Positions 19,918 to 27,337 of a stretch of 64,000 nucleotides of DNA are shown here, piece by piece. Every line of letters starts with the position of its first letter. The first letter of the stretch is position 1. Position numbers and translations under genes: made by a program. Origin of the DNA: an uncultured Roseobacter sp. (lineage in GTDB: Bacteria; Pseudomonadota; Alphaproteobacteria; Rhodobacterales; Rhodobacteraceae). The stretch covers positions 360,001 to 424,000 of the forward strand of contig NZ_CANLKW010000002.1 in assembly GCF_947491795.1 (NCBI RefSeq), given 5' to 3'. Below the pieces are notes generated by a model. That model was given only the letters and a program-made list of their open reading frames with translations, did not search any database and had not been told where the DNA came from.

Positions 19918-20936
19918 GCGGCAACCTTTGATCTGAGCGTTCCAAGGGCCCTGGCGTCGGGCTCGGGCAGAGCGTTGTTCAGTATTCTGCCGGTCGCCTG
20001 CAGATCGGGGTGCTTGAGACAGGTCTGTATGTGCCCCCAGACCCGCGGCATGAGACCGACATAATGCGCCTTGCCGTTGCGCATGCACAGCCGCGCAAAG
20101 ACGCCGAGTATCCGCAGGTTTCGCTGCAACCCGAAAACAGCATATGCGCGCTCAAATGTGTCTCTGTTCATGGGGTTATCGGCCAGAAAACGCTCTTTCA
20201 TCTCTGCCTCAATCGCGCGCGGTACGTCCCTGCGCGCGTCCTGAAGCACTGAGACCAGATCATAGACCGGATGACCTCTCATTGCGGTCTGAAAATCCAG
20301 TAACCCGACCCGTCTGACACCGGTCCGGTCCGGCAGCCAGAGCAGGTTTTCCGCGTGATAATCGCGCTGTATCAGCACGGTCAGATCGTCGTCAAAGGAC
20401 CGCAGAAGGGGGTCAAAGGTTGCTGTGAATGCTTCACGCTGGCTCTCGTCTGAGGACCCTGTGATACCGGTCTGGTACCAGTCAAACGCCAGTGCCGCGA
20501 GGGGCAGCGTGGTATCAGCATCATAGGGTGCCAGGTCCGGCGGCGGGTCCTGACGGTGCAGATGGGTCAAAACGTCAGTTGCGGCGCCGTACAGCCGCCC
20601 GGACAATTCAGGATCACGCGACAGGCAGCGGGCAAAGAGATCGTCGCCCAGATCCTCGAGCAGCAGAAAGCCATGGTCCGCGTCTGTGGCCAGGATTTCC
20701 GGCGCGCTCAGACCCGCCCCTGTGAGCCACTCTGCGATGGCCACAAAGGTGCGCACGTCTTCTCCCTTGTCGGGTGGTGCATCCATCAATACCGCCGGGT
20801 GCCCGCTCGCATCCGTCAGGCGGTCATAGGTCCGGTTGGACGCATCGCCTGCGAGCGGGCGGATGGTTGCGTCCCTCCAGCCGCAGCTCTCCAGAAAGGT
20901 CAGTTTGGCCGCGTCGCGCGGGTTCAGCTCAGCCAT
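19914..20936 (-). CDS. amgK: N-acetylmuramate/N-acetylglucosamine kinase
   Basis: AmgK phosphorylates MurNAc at the anomeric carbon, supplying MurU. The 340-residue protein has the aminoglycoside-phosphotransferase fold: the N-lobe RPLAGDASNRTYDRL, the hinge FLLLEDLGDDLF, the catalytic loop with HAENLLW (about residues 194-200), and the metal-binding LLDFQTAMRGHPVYDL. Length matches characterised AmgK (about 340). Its start lies 13 bp inside tsaE. Together amgK and murU allow UDP-MurNAc salvage. Confidence 0.9.
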   Translation of the reverse strand: MAELNPRDAAKLTFLESCGWRDATIRPLAGDASNRTYDRLTDASGHPAVLMDAPPDKGEDVRTFVAIAEWLTGAGLSAPEILATDADHGFLLLEDLGDDLFARCLSRDPELSGRLYGAATDVLTHLHRQDPPPDLAPYDADTTLPLAALAFDWYQTGITGSSDESQREAFTATFDPLLRSFDDDLTVLIQRDYHAENLLWLPDRTGVRRVGLLDFQTAMRGHPVYDLVSVLQDARRDVPRAIEAEMKERFLADNPMNRDTFERAYAVFGLQRNLRILGVFARLCMRNGKAHYVGLMPRVWGHIQTCLKHPDLQATGRILNNALPEPDARALGTLRSKVAA

Positions 20937-21397
20937 GGTGTTACCCTGTCAGTCCAGCGCGGATCGGTCCAGGTGACCGTCAGTTTTCTGTGTTCCTCTG
21001 CGGCACCAGGCTTGAGGTTCAGCTCAAGCGCGTTGCCGGGCCGGAGATCGCCCAGCCGGTCGGGCCATTCGACCAGACAAATGGCGGTGTCAAAAGCCCC
21101 GGTAAGCCCCAGCTCCTCGATTTCCGTGACCGAGGACAGGCGATAAAGATCACTGTGCCACAGCGCGCCGCGCGTGGTTTCATATTCCTGAACCAGGGTA
21201 AACGTGGGCGAGGGCACGTCTTCGGGATGTGTCAGGATCGCCTGGATCAGGTGACGGGCGAAATGCGTTTTGCCGGCACCGACGTCACCATCCAGCAGCA
21301 GCACATCGCCTGGCACAAGCGAAACGGCCAGCTTTGCGGCCAGCGCGCCGGTGGCTTCGGGCGTGGGGAGTTCAGCTGACAGTGACCGTGGATTCAT
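20924..21397 (-). CDS. tsaE: tRNA threonylcarbamoyladenosine biosynthesis ATPase TsaE
   Basis: TsaE is the small ATPase that helps TsaB-TsaD make the t6A37 modification of ANN-decoding tRNAs. The 157-residue protein has Walker A (GDVGAGKTHFARHLI, about residues 38-52), the SPTFTLVQEYE switch and HSDLYRL, ending in EWPDRLG. The partner tsaD is also in the window at 32-33 kb. It lies 39 bp downstream of the DivL-like PAS gene and overlaps amgK. Confidence 0.93.
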   Translation of the reverse strand: MNPRSLSAELPTPEATGALAAKLAVSLVPGDVLLLDGDVGAGKTHFARHLIQAILTHPEDVPSPTFTLVQEYETTRGALWHSDLYRLSSVTEIEELGLTGAFDTAICLVEWPDRLGDLRPGNALELNLKPGAAEEHRKLTVTWTDPRWTDRVTPWLS

Positions 21398-21436
21398 GCG
21401 CTTATGGTGGCGTTCACCGGCGCGGGCTGCAAGTGG

Positions 21437-22993
21437 TTAAGGGTCGGGCGTGGAGAAATTTTCCGTCTTGGCGGGCAACCGGCGGCGGGGCGCTTTTTTC
21501 TCTGCGGCGATGAAACGGATCACCGTTGCACCCGACGCGATACGCGAAACGGTGCAGGTGAGCCTGTCGCCCGAGGTCAGCGTGACGGGCATCTCCCAGG
21601 ATTCGCGGTCTCCGAATTCCAGGACAAAGTCGGTCAGCGCCGCCCAGCGCGCACCGCTTTCAGTGAGTGTTTTCCACTCGCGGACAGAATCGGCGATGGT
21701 CACATCCGCAAATGAGCTGTCGGGATCAAGACCCCAGAGCGTACGATATGCGACATTGCAGAACGTCAGAACCCCGGTGGAAGAGAACACAACCAGCGCT
21801 TCCTCAAAGGTGTCCATAAGGGACTGGCCCAGTTCCAGCTCGGCACGAAAGTTCCGCGTCAGGGACACTTCGGCGCTGATATCCTCGATCAGAAAGGCAA
21901 TGGCACCGTCCGGATGGGGACGCCCGCGCACGCGGTAGGTCTGCCCGGTCTCCAGCGTCCAGGTTTCCTGGTAACGCCCGTCCGTGGCAGCGGCGATCAC
22001 CTCGGCAATCTGCTGACGCCAGGTGCCATAGTCCTTGGGTTCCGGCATGCGGCGGTTTTCGCGCATCCGGTCGAAGAATGATAACAGTGTCGGGCGACCG
22101 CTGAGAAAATCGGCAGGCAAGCCGGTCAGGTCAATGAGCGCGGGGTTGAAAAGGGCCAGCTGCCCGTTCCGGTCAAATATCGCCAGCCCGATGGAAAGCT
22201 GTGCGAAGGTTTTCGCCAGGGTCTGTACAAAATTGCGCTGGGCCGCCTCGGAGCGGACGACAGCGTTGATGTTTACGGCATGATAAATGCTGGTGTCGCC
22301 CACCCGGGCGGTGCTGACGTCATACCAGTCCGGCGTGCCGTTTTGGGAGGATTTCGTGGAGACCCGTTGCGGGTTTCCCGTGGCACCCACGGCGCTGACC
22401 TCGAACACCGGCTGATCCTCGCGCGGTTTTTCGTTGTGCAGGCGCGAATACAGCCGTTCATAGGCTGCGTTGTACCACGTCACGCGCCCTTCGTGGTTTA
22501 TCTGCCAGATTGCGTGGGGGGTCGTGTCACTGGCGCGGCGCAGGTTTTCCAGCTCCTGGCTGAGCGCGCGCAGCTGCTGCGACTGAATGGCGGCAGGCAT
22601 TCCGTTTTCGATCATCTGAACCTGGGTAAAGCGCCCCTTGCGCGATACACAGAGCGTTGCCTTGTCCTCCGGGTTGCGGGCCTGGACGGTCAGGTTTGCG
22701 CTGTTGGAATCGTCCGGGTTCAGCGGCAGATCGGGAAAGCGTCCGGCCATACGCGCACGCCAGGCGCTCCAGTCATCCTCTCCCGGGACGGGATGATAGA
22801 CCTGCAATGCGGCATCTGACGCGTGGTGCAGGCGGTCGCCGTCAAACAGAAATGACACGCCCTCAGACAGCTTTTGCGTCATGTTCCGGCGTTTCATCAG
22901 GGTTTGAGCGCGCGGAGAAATAACCCAGGCAAGCCCGGCCAGAGTGCTCACAATTGCGGCACTCGCGATCACCGCAATGTCCCAGACCGTCAT
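21437..22993 (-). CDS. divL: Membrane-anchored PAS-domain protein, candidate DivL homologue
   Basis: The ~518-residue product (ATG at 22993; ATG at 23017 and TTG at 23041 are alternatives) starts with a single transmembrane helix (WDIAVIASAAIVSTLAGLAWVI). At least three PAS-like modules follow, around IWQINHEGRVTWYNAAYERL, FDRNGQLALFNPALIDLTG and VFSSTGVLTFCNVAYRTLWG. After the last PAS only a short basic tail remains: there is no H-box and no HATPase domain. The Rhodobacterales DivL that feeds the CckA-ChpT-CtrA phosphorelay is described as such a PAS-only protein. A perfect CtrA box lies directly upstream and tsaE follows. The DivL name rests on architecture and context. Confidence 0.6.
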   Translation of the reverse strand: MTVWDIAVIASAAIVSTLAGLAWVISPRAQTLMKRRNMTQKLSEGVSFLFDGDRLHHASDAALQVYHPVPGEDDWSAWRARMAGRFPDLPLNPDDSNSANLTVQARNPEDKATLCVSRKGRFTQVQMIENGMPAAIQSQQLRALSQELENLRRASDTTPHAIWQINHEGRVTWYNAAYERLYSRLHNEKPREDQPVFEVSAVGATGNPQRVSTKSSQNGTPDWYDVSTARVGDTSIYHAVNINAVVRSEAAQRNFVQTLAKTFAQLSIGLAIFDRNGQLALFNPALIDLTGLPADFLSGRPTLLSFFDRMRENRRMPEPKDYGTWRQQIAEVIAAATDGRYQETWTLETGQTYRVRGRPHPDGAIAFLIEDISAEVSLTRNFRAELELGQSLMDTFEEALVVFSSTGVLTFCNVAYRTLWGLDPDSSFADVTIADSVREWKTLTESGARWAALTDFVLEFGDRESWEMPVTLTSGDRLTCTVSRIASGATVIRFIAAEKKAPRRRLPAKTENFSTPDP

Positions 22994-23046
22994 GGTGTCC
23001 GAACCCTGTTGTTGCATCAGCGCCTGTTCACTTAACAACAACGTGG

Positions 23047-23061
23047 TTAACGACGTGTTAA
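23047..23061 (-). promoter_or_regulatory. CtrA binding box upstream of the DivL-like gene
   Basis: TTAA at 23047-23050 and 23058-23061 are separated by seven bases and flanked by C, giving TTAA-N7-TTAAC on both strands. It lies 54-68 bp upstream of the preferred start at 22993. Additional TTAAC half-sites lie at 23032-23036 and 23080-23084, and a GANTC site at 23075-23079. Confidence 0.7.
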
Positions 23062-23096
23062 CACAGCCTGCGCAGAGTCTTAACGCCGGGGCTCTT

Positions 23097-24485
23097 TCAG
23101 ACCGAAATCCGGGTGTTCAGACCGGTCGGCACCGGGGTGTCGCCCGTGCGCGCGTCGATCAGTTTCCGGCGCCATGACACCTCGACCACAGCACCGATAC
23201 TGTCGGCGGTCCGGGCCGCACTGGAGGACGGGTCGCGCCCGTTGGCAAAGCTCAGTTCCGCACCGGACCGCTCCAGCAGCGTTTTGGCGATAAAAAGACC
23301 CAGCCCCATGCCTTCGTATTCCGGCCGTACTTTGCGGTCAGATCCTGTCCGCCGCTGCCGCATATACGGATCCCCGATACGCCCGATCAGCTGGGCAGGG
23401 AACCCGGGGCCATTGTCGATGATGCGCAGGGCAATCAGATCATCGGTCCAGCGCGCTTCGATCCAGACCTCGGAATGTGCAAAATCCACAGCATTCTGAA
23501 TGAGGTTCCGCACACCGTGGATAATCTCGGGCTTGCGCAGAATGGAGGGCTGTTCCGTGGCGACGCCGGCCACCTCAAAATGAACCCGTTTGCCGCGATC
23601 CGCGTGCGGTTCTGCGGCTTCTTCGAGTACCGCCATCAGTGGTGCCTGGCGCAGATGCAGATCGTCTTTGCCTGCACGGCCCATATCCCGCAGGATATCG
23701 CGGCAGCGGTCCGCCTGTTCGCGGATCAGGGCTGCGTCTTCCTGCAGGTCCGGCCTGTCGGACAGCTCATCGCGCAGCTCTCCGCTGGCCAGTTTGATTG
23801 TTGCCAGTGGCGTGCCCAGCTCATGCGCTGCTGCCGCGACCACGCCGCCAAGGTCCGTCAGTTTCTGCTCGCGCGACAGGGCCATCTGCGTCGCAGAAAG
23901 AGCATCGGACATCGAATGAATTTCCGAGGTGACCCGCATGGAATAGGCACTGATAAAGACAATGGCGATGATCAGCGCCGTCCAGTTGCCAAAGACAAAA
24001 ACGTCTGGAATCTCAAGGATAAAGCCCTGGTGCGTGCGCAGCGGAAAGTGAAAGACAGAGAGCAGCGACACCGCAAAAATGGCCGTCGCCCCCAGCAGCA
24101 CAGTCGACCGGAAACCAAGCACAGCCGCCGATACCGTCACCGGCCCCAGCACCAGCAGCGCAAAGGGGTTGTGCAGACCGCCCGTCAGAAACAGCAGGAT
24201 GCTCAGCTGCAACAGATCAAAGAGCACCATTAGCATGTTCTCGGTTTCGGTCAGGCGCTTGTTTTCCGGAAAGACGAACATCGCGACCAGATTTGCGATC
24301 ACCGAGGTGCCGATCACCATGTAGCACAGCCCCAGGTTCAGCTGCAGCCCATAGACATTCTGCGCCACGGTGATTGCGGTCAGCTGACCGGCAATGGCGA
24401 ACCAGCGCAGCAGGATCATTGTGCGCAGTCTGATCCAGTTTGCGCGGAACTGACCGCTCAGAGGTCTGACGTCGGAAGCGGGCAT
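23097..24485 (-). CDS. regB: Redox-sensing histidine kinase RegB/PrrB
   Basis: RegB senses the quinone pool and oxygen state and phosphorylates RegA, controlling energy metabolism genes. The ATG at 24485 has AGAGG 8 bases upstream and gives 462 residues. There are about six transmembrane helices in residues 25-182, including the conserved quinone-site heptad GGLHNPF (102-108). The H-box is AAAAHELGTPLAT (His221) and the redox-active Cys261 lies in ADRCRDILRDMGRAGKDD. HATPase motifs include NAVDFAH and DNGPGFPAQ. The gene diverges from senC-regA, the standard arrangement. Confidence 0.95.
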   Translation of the reverse strand: MPASDVRPLSGQFRANWIRLRTMILLRWFAIAGQLTAITVAQNVYGLQLNLGLCYMVIGTSVIANLVAMFVFPENKRLTETENMLMVLFDLLQLSILLFLTGGLHNPFALLVLGPVTVSAAVLGFRSTVLLGATAIFAVSLLSVFHFPLRTHQGFILEIPDVFVFGNWTALIIAIVFISAYSMRVTSEIHSMSDALSATQMALSREQKLTDLGGVVAAAAHELGTPLATIKLASGELRDELSDRPDLQEDAALIREQADRCRDILRDMGRAGKDDLHLRQAPLMAVLEEAAEPHADRGKRVHFEVAGVATEQPSILRKPEIIHGVRNLIQNAVDFAHSEVWIEARWTDDLIALRIIDNGPGFPAQLIGRIGDPYMRQRRTGSDRKVRPEYEGMGLGLFIAKTLLERSGAELSFANGRDPSSSAARTADSIGAVVEVSWRRKLIDARTGDTPVPTGLNTRISV

Positions 24486-24577
24486 CGAAATCACCTCTTC
24501 TTGAGTTGCACAAGTGTCGCAGGACGTTAGGACTGCACCCTGATAGGATCAACCCGTCAACCGTTTCGGAGAGTGTG

Positions 24578-25201
24578 ATGAACCCGCGTCTGATTGCCCC
24601 GCTTGCTGTTCTTGGCATCGCCGTTTTCGCCGGTGTATTCTGGTTTGTATCACAGCCTGAACCGAACGGGGACCAGTTTGCGCAGTGCCGGGCCAGCCAG
24701 ATTGCGGGTGGTGCGGGCTCGATCGGCGGACCGTTTGAACTGGTGAATGCGGCGGGCGAGACGGTGACCGACAAGGACGTGATTACCGAACCTTCGATCA
24801 TCTATTTCGGCTATACCTTCTGCCCGGATGTCTGCCCGCTGGACACTGCGCGCAATGCCGAAGCCGTCGATGTTCTGGCCGGACGCGGGATCAGCACGAC
24901 GCCTGTTTTTATCACCGTGGACCCCGCCCGGGATACGCCGGAGGTGGTGGGCGATTTTGCCTTTAACCTGCATGAACGCATGATCGGTCTGACCGGCTCG
25001 GAGGCGCAGATCAAAGCCGCCAGCGAAGCCTACAGAACCTATTACAAAGCCCACGACAGCGGCGATGAATACTATCTGGTGGACCATTCGACCTTCAGCT
25101 ATCTGGTCCTGCCCGAGCAGGGTTTTGTGGAGTTTTTCCGCCGTGAAACAACGCCGGAGCAGATGGCAGATACCGTTGCCTGCTTTGTCGAAAACGCCTG
25201 A
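24578..25201 (+). CDS. senC: SCO1/SenC/PrrC family copper/redox protein
   Basis: SenC proteins deliver copper to the CuA site of cytochrome c oxidase and are linked to RegB signalling. The start at 24578 follows a GGAGAG and gives 207 residues: an N-terminal membrane anchor (residues 6-24), then a thioredoxin fold with the copper-binding FGYTFCPDVCP (Cys82, Cys86) and the distal His of YYLVDHSTFSYL. It lies between regB and regA, as in Rhodobacter. Confidence 0.93.
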   Translation: MNPRLIAPLAVLGIAVFAGVFWFVSQPEPNGDQFAQCRASQIAGGAGSIGGPFELVNAAGETVTDKDVITEPSIIYFGYTFCPDVCPLDTARNAEAVDVLAGRGISTTPVFITVDPARDTPEVVGDFAFNLHERMIGLTGSEAQIKAASEAYRTYYKAHDSGDEYYLVDHSTFSYLVLPEQGFVEFFRRETTPEQMADTVACFVENA

Positions 25202-25210
25202 TTTTTTTGC

Positions 25211-25265
25211 ATAATTGCGCAGTGGCATTTGACCTGAGGTGCGGAGCGCTTCATATAATTGCGCA
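25211..25265 (+). promoter_or_regulatory. Candidate regA promoter with paired ATAATTGCGCA repeats
   Basis: The 11-mer ATAATTGCGCA occurs at 25211-25221 and 25255-25265, 44 bp apart start to start. The second copy extends to the perfect palindrome ATTGCGCAAT. Between and over them are TTGACC (25229-25234) and TATAAT (25254-25259) with a 19-bp spacer. The arrangement suggests a regA promoter independent of senC, with an operator pair. The binding protein is unknown. Confidence 0.5.
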
Positions 25266-25293
25266 ATAATAAAAATCAGGGAGCGCGCCGCAT

Positions 25294-25848
25294 ATGCCAG
25301 ACATGATTGATCTTGAACCCGGGGCGGACCGCAGCATTCTGCTGCTGGATGATGACGAGCCCTTTCTGCGTCGTCTTGCCAAGGCCATGGAAAAGCGTGG
25401 CTTTGAGGTCGAGACGGCGGGCTCTGTTGCGGCGGGACGTGCCATTGCGACAGCCCGGCCCCCGGCTTTTGCCGTGGTTGATCTGCGGCTGGAAGATGGC
25501 AACGGGCTCGACGTGGTCGAGGTGCTGCAGGACAAACGCCCCGATGCCCGCGTGGTCGTTCTGACCGGGTATGGCGCCATTGCGACGGCCGTCGCGGCGG
25601 TCAAGATCGGTGCGGTGGATTACCTGTCGAAACCGGCGGATGCAGCGGACATTGTCAATGCCCTGCTGGCGCGGGGCGACGACCTGCCCCCACCCCCGGA
25701 AAACCCGATGAGTGCGGACCGTGTGCGGTGGGAACATATCCAGCGCGTGTTCGAACTGTGCGACCGGAATGTGAGCGAAACGGCGCGTCGTCTGAACATG
25801 CACAGACGCACCCTGCAGCGCATTCTGGCCAAACGTTCGCCGCGCTGA
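25294..25848 (+). CDS. regA: Response regulator RegA/PrrA
   Basis: RegA is the global redox response regulator partnered with RegB. The 184-residue length is exactly that of Rhodobacter RegA/PrrA. The receiver domain has the acidic pocket LLLDDDEPF, the phospho-acceptor Asp63 in VVDLRLEDG, the Thr in VLTGYG and the Lys in YLSKPAD. A Pro-rich linker leads to the FIS-type helix-turn-helix (ARRLNMHRRTLQRIL) at the C-terminus. It may be expressed with senC and from its own promoter. Confidence 0.96.
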   Translation: MPDMIDLEPGADRSILLLDDDEPFLRRLAKAMEKRGFEVETAGSVAAGRAIATARPPAFAVVDLRLEDGNGLDVVEVLQDKRPDARVVVLTGYGAIATAVAAVKIGAVDYLSKPADAADIVNALLARGDDLPPPPENPMSADRVRWEHIQRVFELCDRNVSETARRLNMHRRTLQRILAKRSPR

Positions 25849-25933
25849 TTTCCGGCGTCCGTGCGGCATCGGTATCACGTCGGTAAAACGTCGGTGCGCG
25901 GCGGACGGTGGGACCACGCCGCGTTAATACAAG

Positions 25934-26082
25934 TTAAAGCCCCCGGCCTTTGACCTGAAATACACCGCGCAGATCAAAACACCCGCGCAACAGGCACTGT
26001 TGCGCCGCGCCGGTCCGCCCCCACGGAGGCGGCGCATTTGCAGAACGGTTGGATGTCTCAGGTTAAAGGCCGGGGGCTTTAA
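25934..26082. repeat. 149-bp palindromic intergenic element with 25-bp terminal inverted repeats
   Basis: 25934-25958 and 26058-26082 are inverted copies of a 25-mer with one mismatch. Each runs TTAAAGCCCCCGGCCTTT then a short tail. The 99 bp between contain a perfect 9-bp hairpin (GCGCAACAG at 25985-25993, CTGTTGCGC at 25997-26005, 3-base loop) and a further GC-rich hairpin (about 26007-26035). It fills the gap between the convergent regA and acetyltransferase genes. It could be a two-way terminator, a small structured RNA, or a copy of a dispersed palindromic repeat. Confidence 0.75.
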
Positions 26083-26087
26083 TCGTC

Positions 26088-26573
26088 TCAGACGTCGTAG
26101 CGTTTGCTGATCTTGTCCACCACCTGGCCGCTGTCCAGCCGAACGTCCGCGTCAAAGGCCCAGTCGCGGAAACCGCGGCTCTGGTAATAGGTCAGCCCGC
26201 CGGTGTTATCGGCGCGGATGGTGGCATTGATCCAGACATAACCCAGCCGCTTTGCCGCCGCTGCCGTCGCGGTAAAAAGCGCCGAGCCGATGCCCAGACC
26301 GGTGCGCCCGACCTGCACAAAGGTGGCGATATCCACCGCCTCGGGTGGGAGCTGGTCGTGCGGGGCGATCCACTGGAAGCCCACAACCTCTTCGTGCGCG
26401 TCCAGCGCCACATGCCAGGCCGAGCGGTCGGCCTCTGACGCCATCCATTCGGCGATATCCGCGCCGGTGACGGGCCGGGTCAGCGCCGTTGTACCGCCCT
26501 TTTCGATGATGGCGTTCAGCAGACGCGCCATAGACCCGGTATCCAGCGCCATCGCCGGGCGAACGTTGATCAT
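26088..26573 (-). CDS. GNAT family N-acetyltransferase
   Basis: The 161-residue protein has the GNAT fold: N-terminal VRPAMALDTGSMARLLNAII, a central strand VVGFQWIAPH, the acetyl-CoA-binding motif A in the degenerate form RTGLGIGSALFTATAAAAKRLG, and the C-terminal YYQSRGFRDW. The substrate is unknown; the phosphinothricin/methionine-sulfoximine-type subgroup is a loose resemblance only. Its ATG overlaps the stop of the HD-domain gene by 4 bp, so the two are cotranscribed. Confidence 0.8.
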   Translation of the reverse strand: MINVRPAMALDTGSMARLLNAIIEKGGTTALTRPVTGADIAEWMASEADRSAWHVALDAHEEVVGFQWIAPHDQLPPEAVDIATFVQVGRTGLGIGSALFTATAAAAKRLGYVWINATIRADNTGGLTYYQSRGFRDWAFDADVRLDSGQVVDKISKRYDV

Positions 26574-27166
26574 CCCATCTCCTCCAGCAATTCGGCGTGA
26601 CGGGCGGTGAACGCCTGGCGGGTTTCCACCGGCGGGCGCAGCACAATGGACAGACCCTGCATCAGGGCCGGGTCGGGCTTGCCAAAGAACTTTGAGGCTT
26701 CGGTCTCGGAGAAACCGGCGATCTGTACGGCCTCCATCCAGGCGCTGATCTTGTCGGCCTTTTTAATCTGCTTTTTCACGGCGACCGGCAGGCTGGCAGG
26801 CAGGCCAAAACGCAGATGCACCGCCGCCATCAGCCGGTCATCCAGCGCGCCATACCCCGGGCCGACCGCCGCCTTGACCGGAGAGATCATGTCGCCGATC
26901 ACATATTCGGGCGCGTCATGCAGCAGGGCGGCCAGCCGCCATTTTGCCGGTGCTCTGGGCGCGATCCGGTTGAAAATCGTCTCTGTCAAAAGGGAATGCT
27001 CGGCGACGGAATAGGCATAATCCCCCACCGTCTGCCCGTTCCAGCGGGCAACAAAGGCCAGCCCGTGGGCGATATCCTCGATCTCGATGTCCACCGGCGT
27101 CGGGTCCAGCAGGTCAAGCCTGCGGCCCGATAACATCCGCTGCCACGCTCTGGGTTTTGCTGCCAT
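26570..27166 (-). CDS. HD-domain hydrolase, YfbR-like
   Basis: The 198-residue protein is an HD-superfamily phosphohydrolase. Its first metal-ligand His is in YSVAEHSLL (about residue 57), the HD pair is in ALLHDAPEYVIGDM (about 85-98), and a later Asp is in KKADKISAWMEAV. The pattern matches the YfbR/5'-nucleotidase-like group, which removes phosphate from deoxynucleoside monophosphates. The exact substrate is not determined. It diverges from ahcY across 171 bp. Confidence 0.78.
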   Translation of the reverse strand: MAAKPRAWQRMLSGRRLDLLDPTPVDIEIEDIAHGLAFVARWNGQTVGDYAYSVAEHSLLTETIFNRIAPRAPAKWRLAALLHDAPEYVIGDMISPVKAAVGPGYGALDDRLMAAVHLRFGLPASLPVAVKKQIKKADKISAWMEAVQIAGFSETEASKFFGKPDPALMQGLSIVLRPPVETRQAFTARHAELLEEMG

Positions 27167-27337
27167 ACCTCGTCCCCTTCCCTCCTGCCCGGTGTAGCGG
27201 CGGCTTGTCCGGGATTCAAACAGTCCGGCCTGGCCCGCGTTCAGGATTCGTTACCTGCGGTAGGTGGTGTCGCATTGTGTTGCCGTATCGGTGGTGTTAT
27301 CTGCCCGCAAAACCCGTAGGAACAGGACCCTTTGAAC

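Noticed and set aside
25924..25937. A fourth CtrA box after regA
   Set aside because: Two TTAA motifs are separated by six, not seven bases, and lie in the palindromic element between convergent genes.
27167..27337. SAH riboswitch in the ahcY leader
   Set aside because: No recognisable conserved core or pseudoknot of the SAH riboswitch; only short, imperfect repeats.
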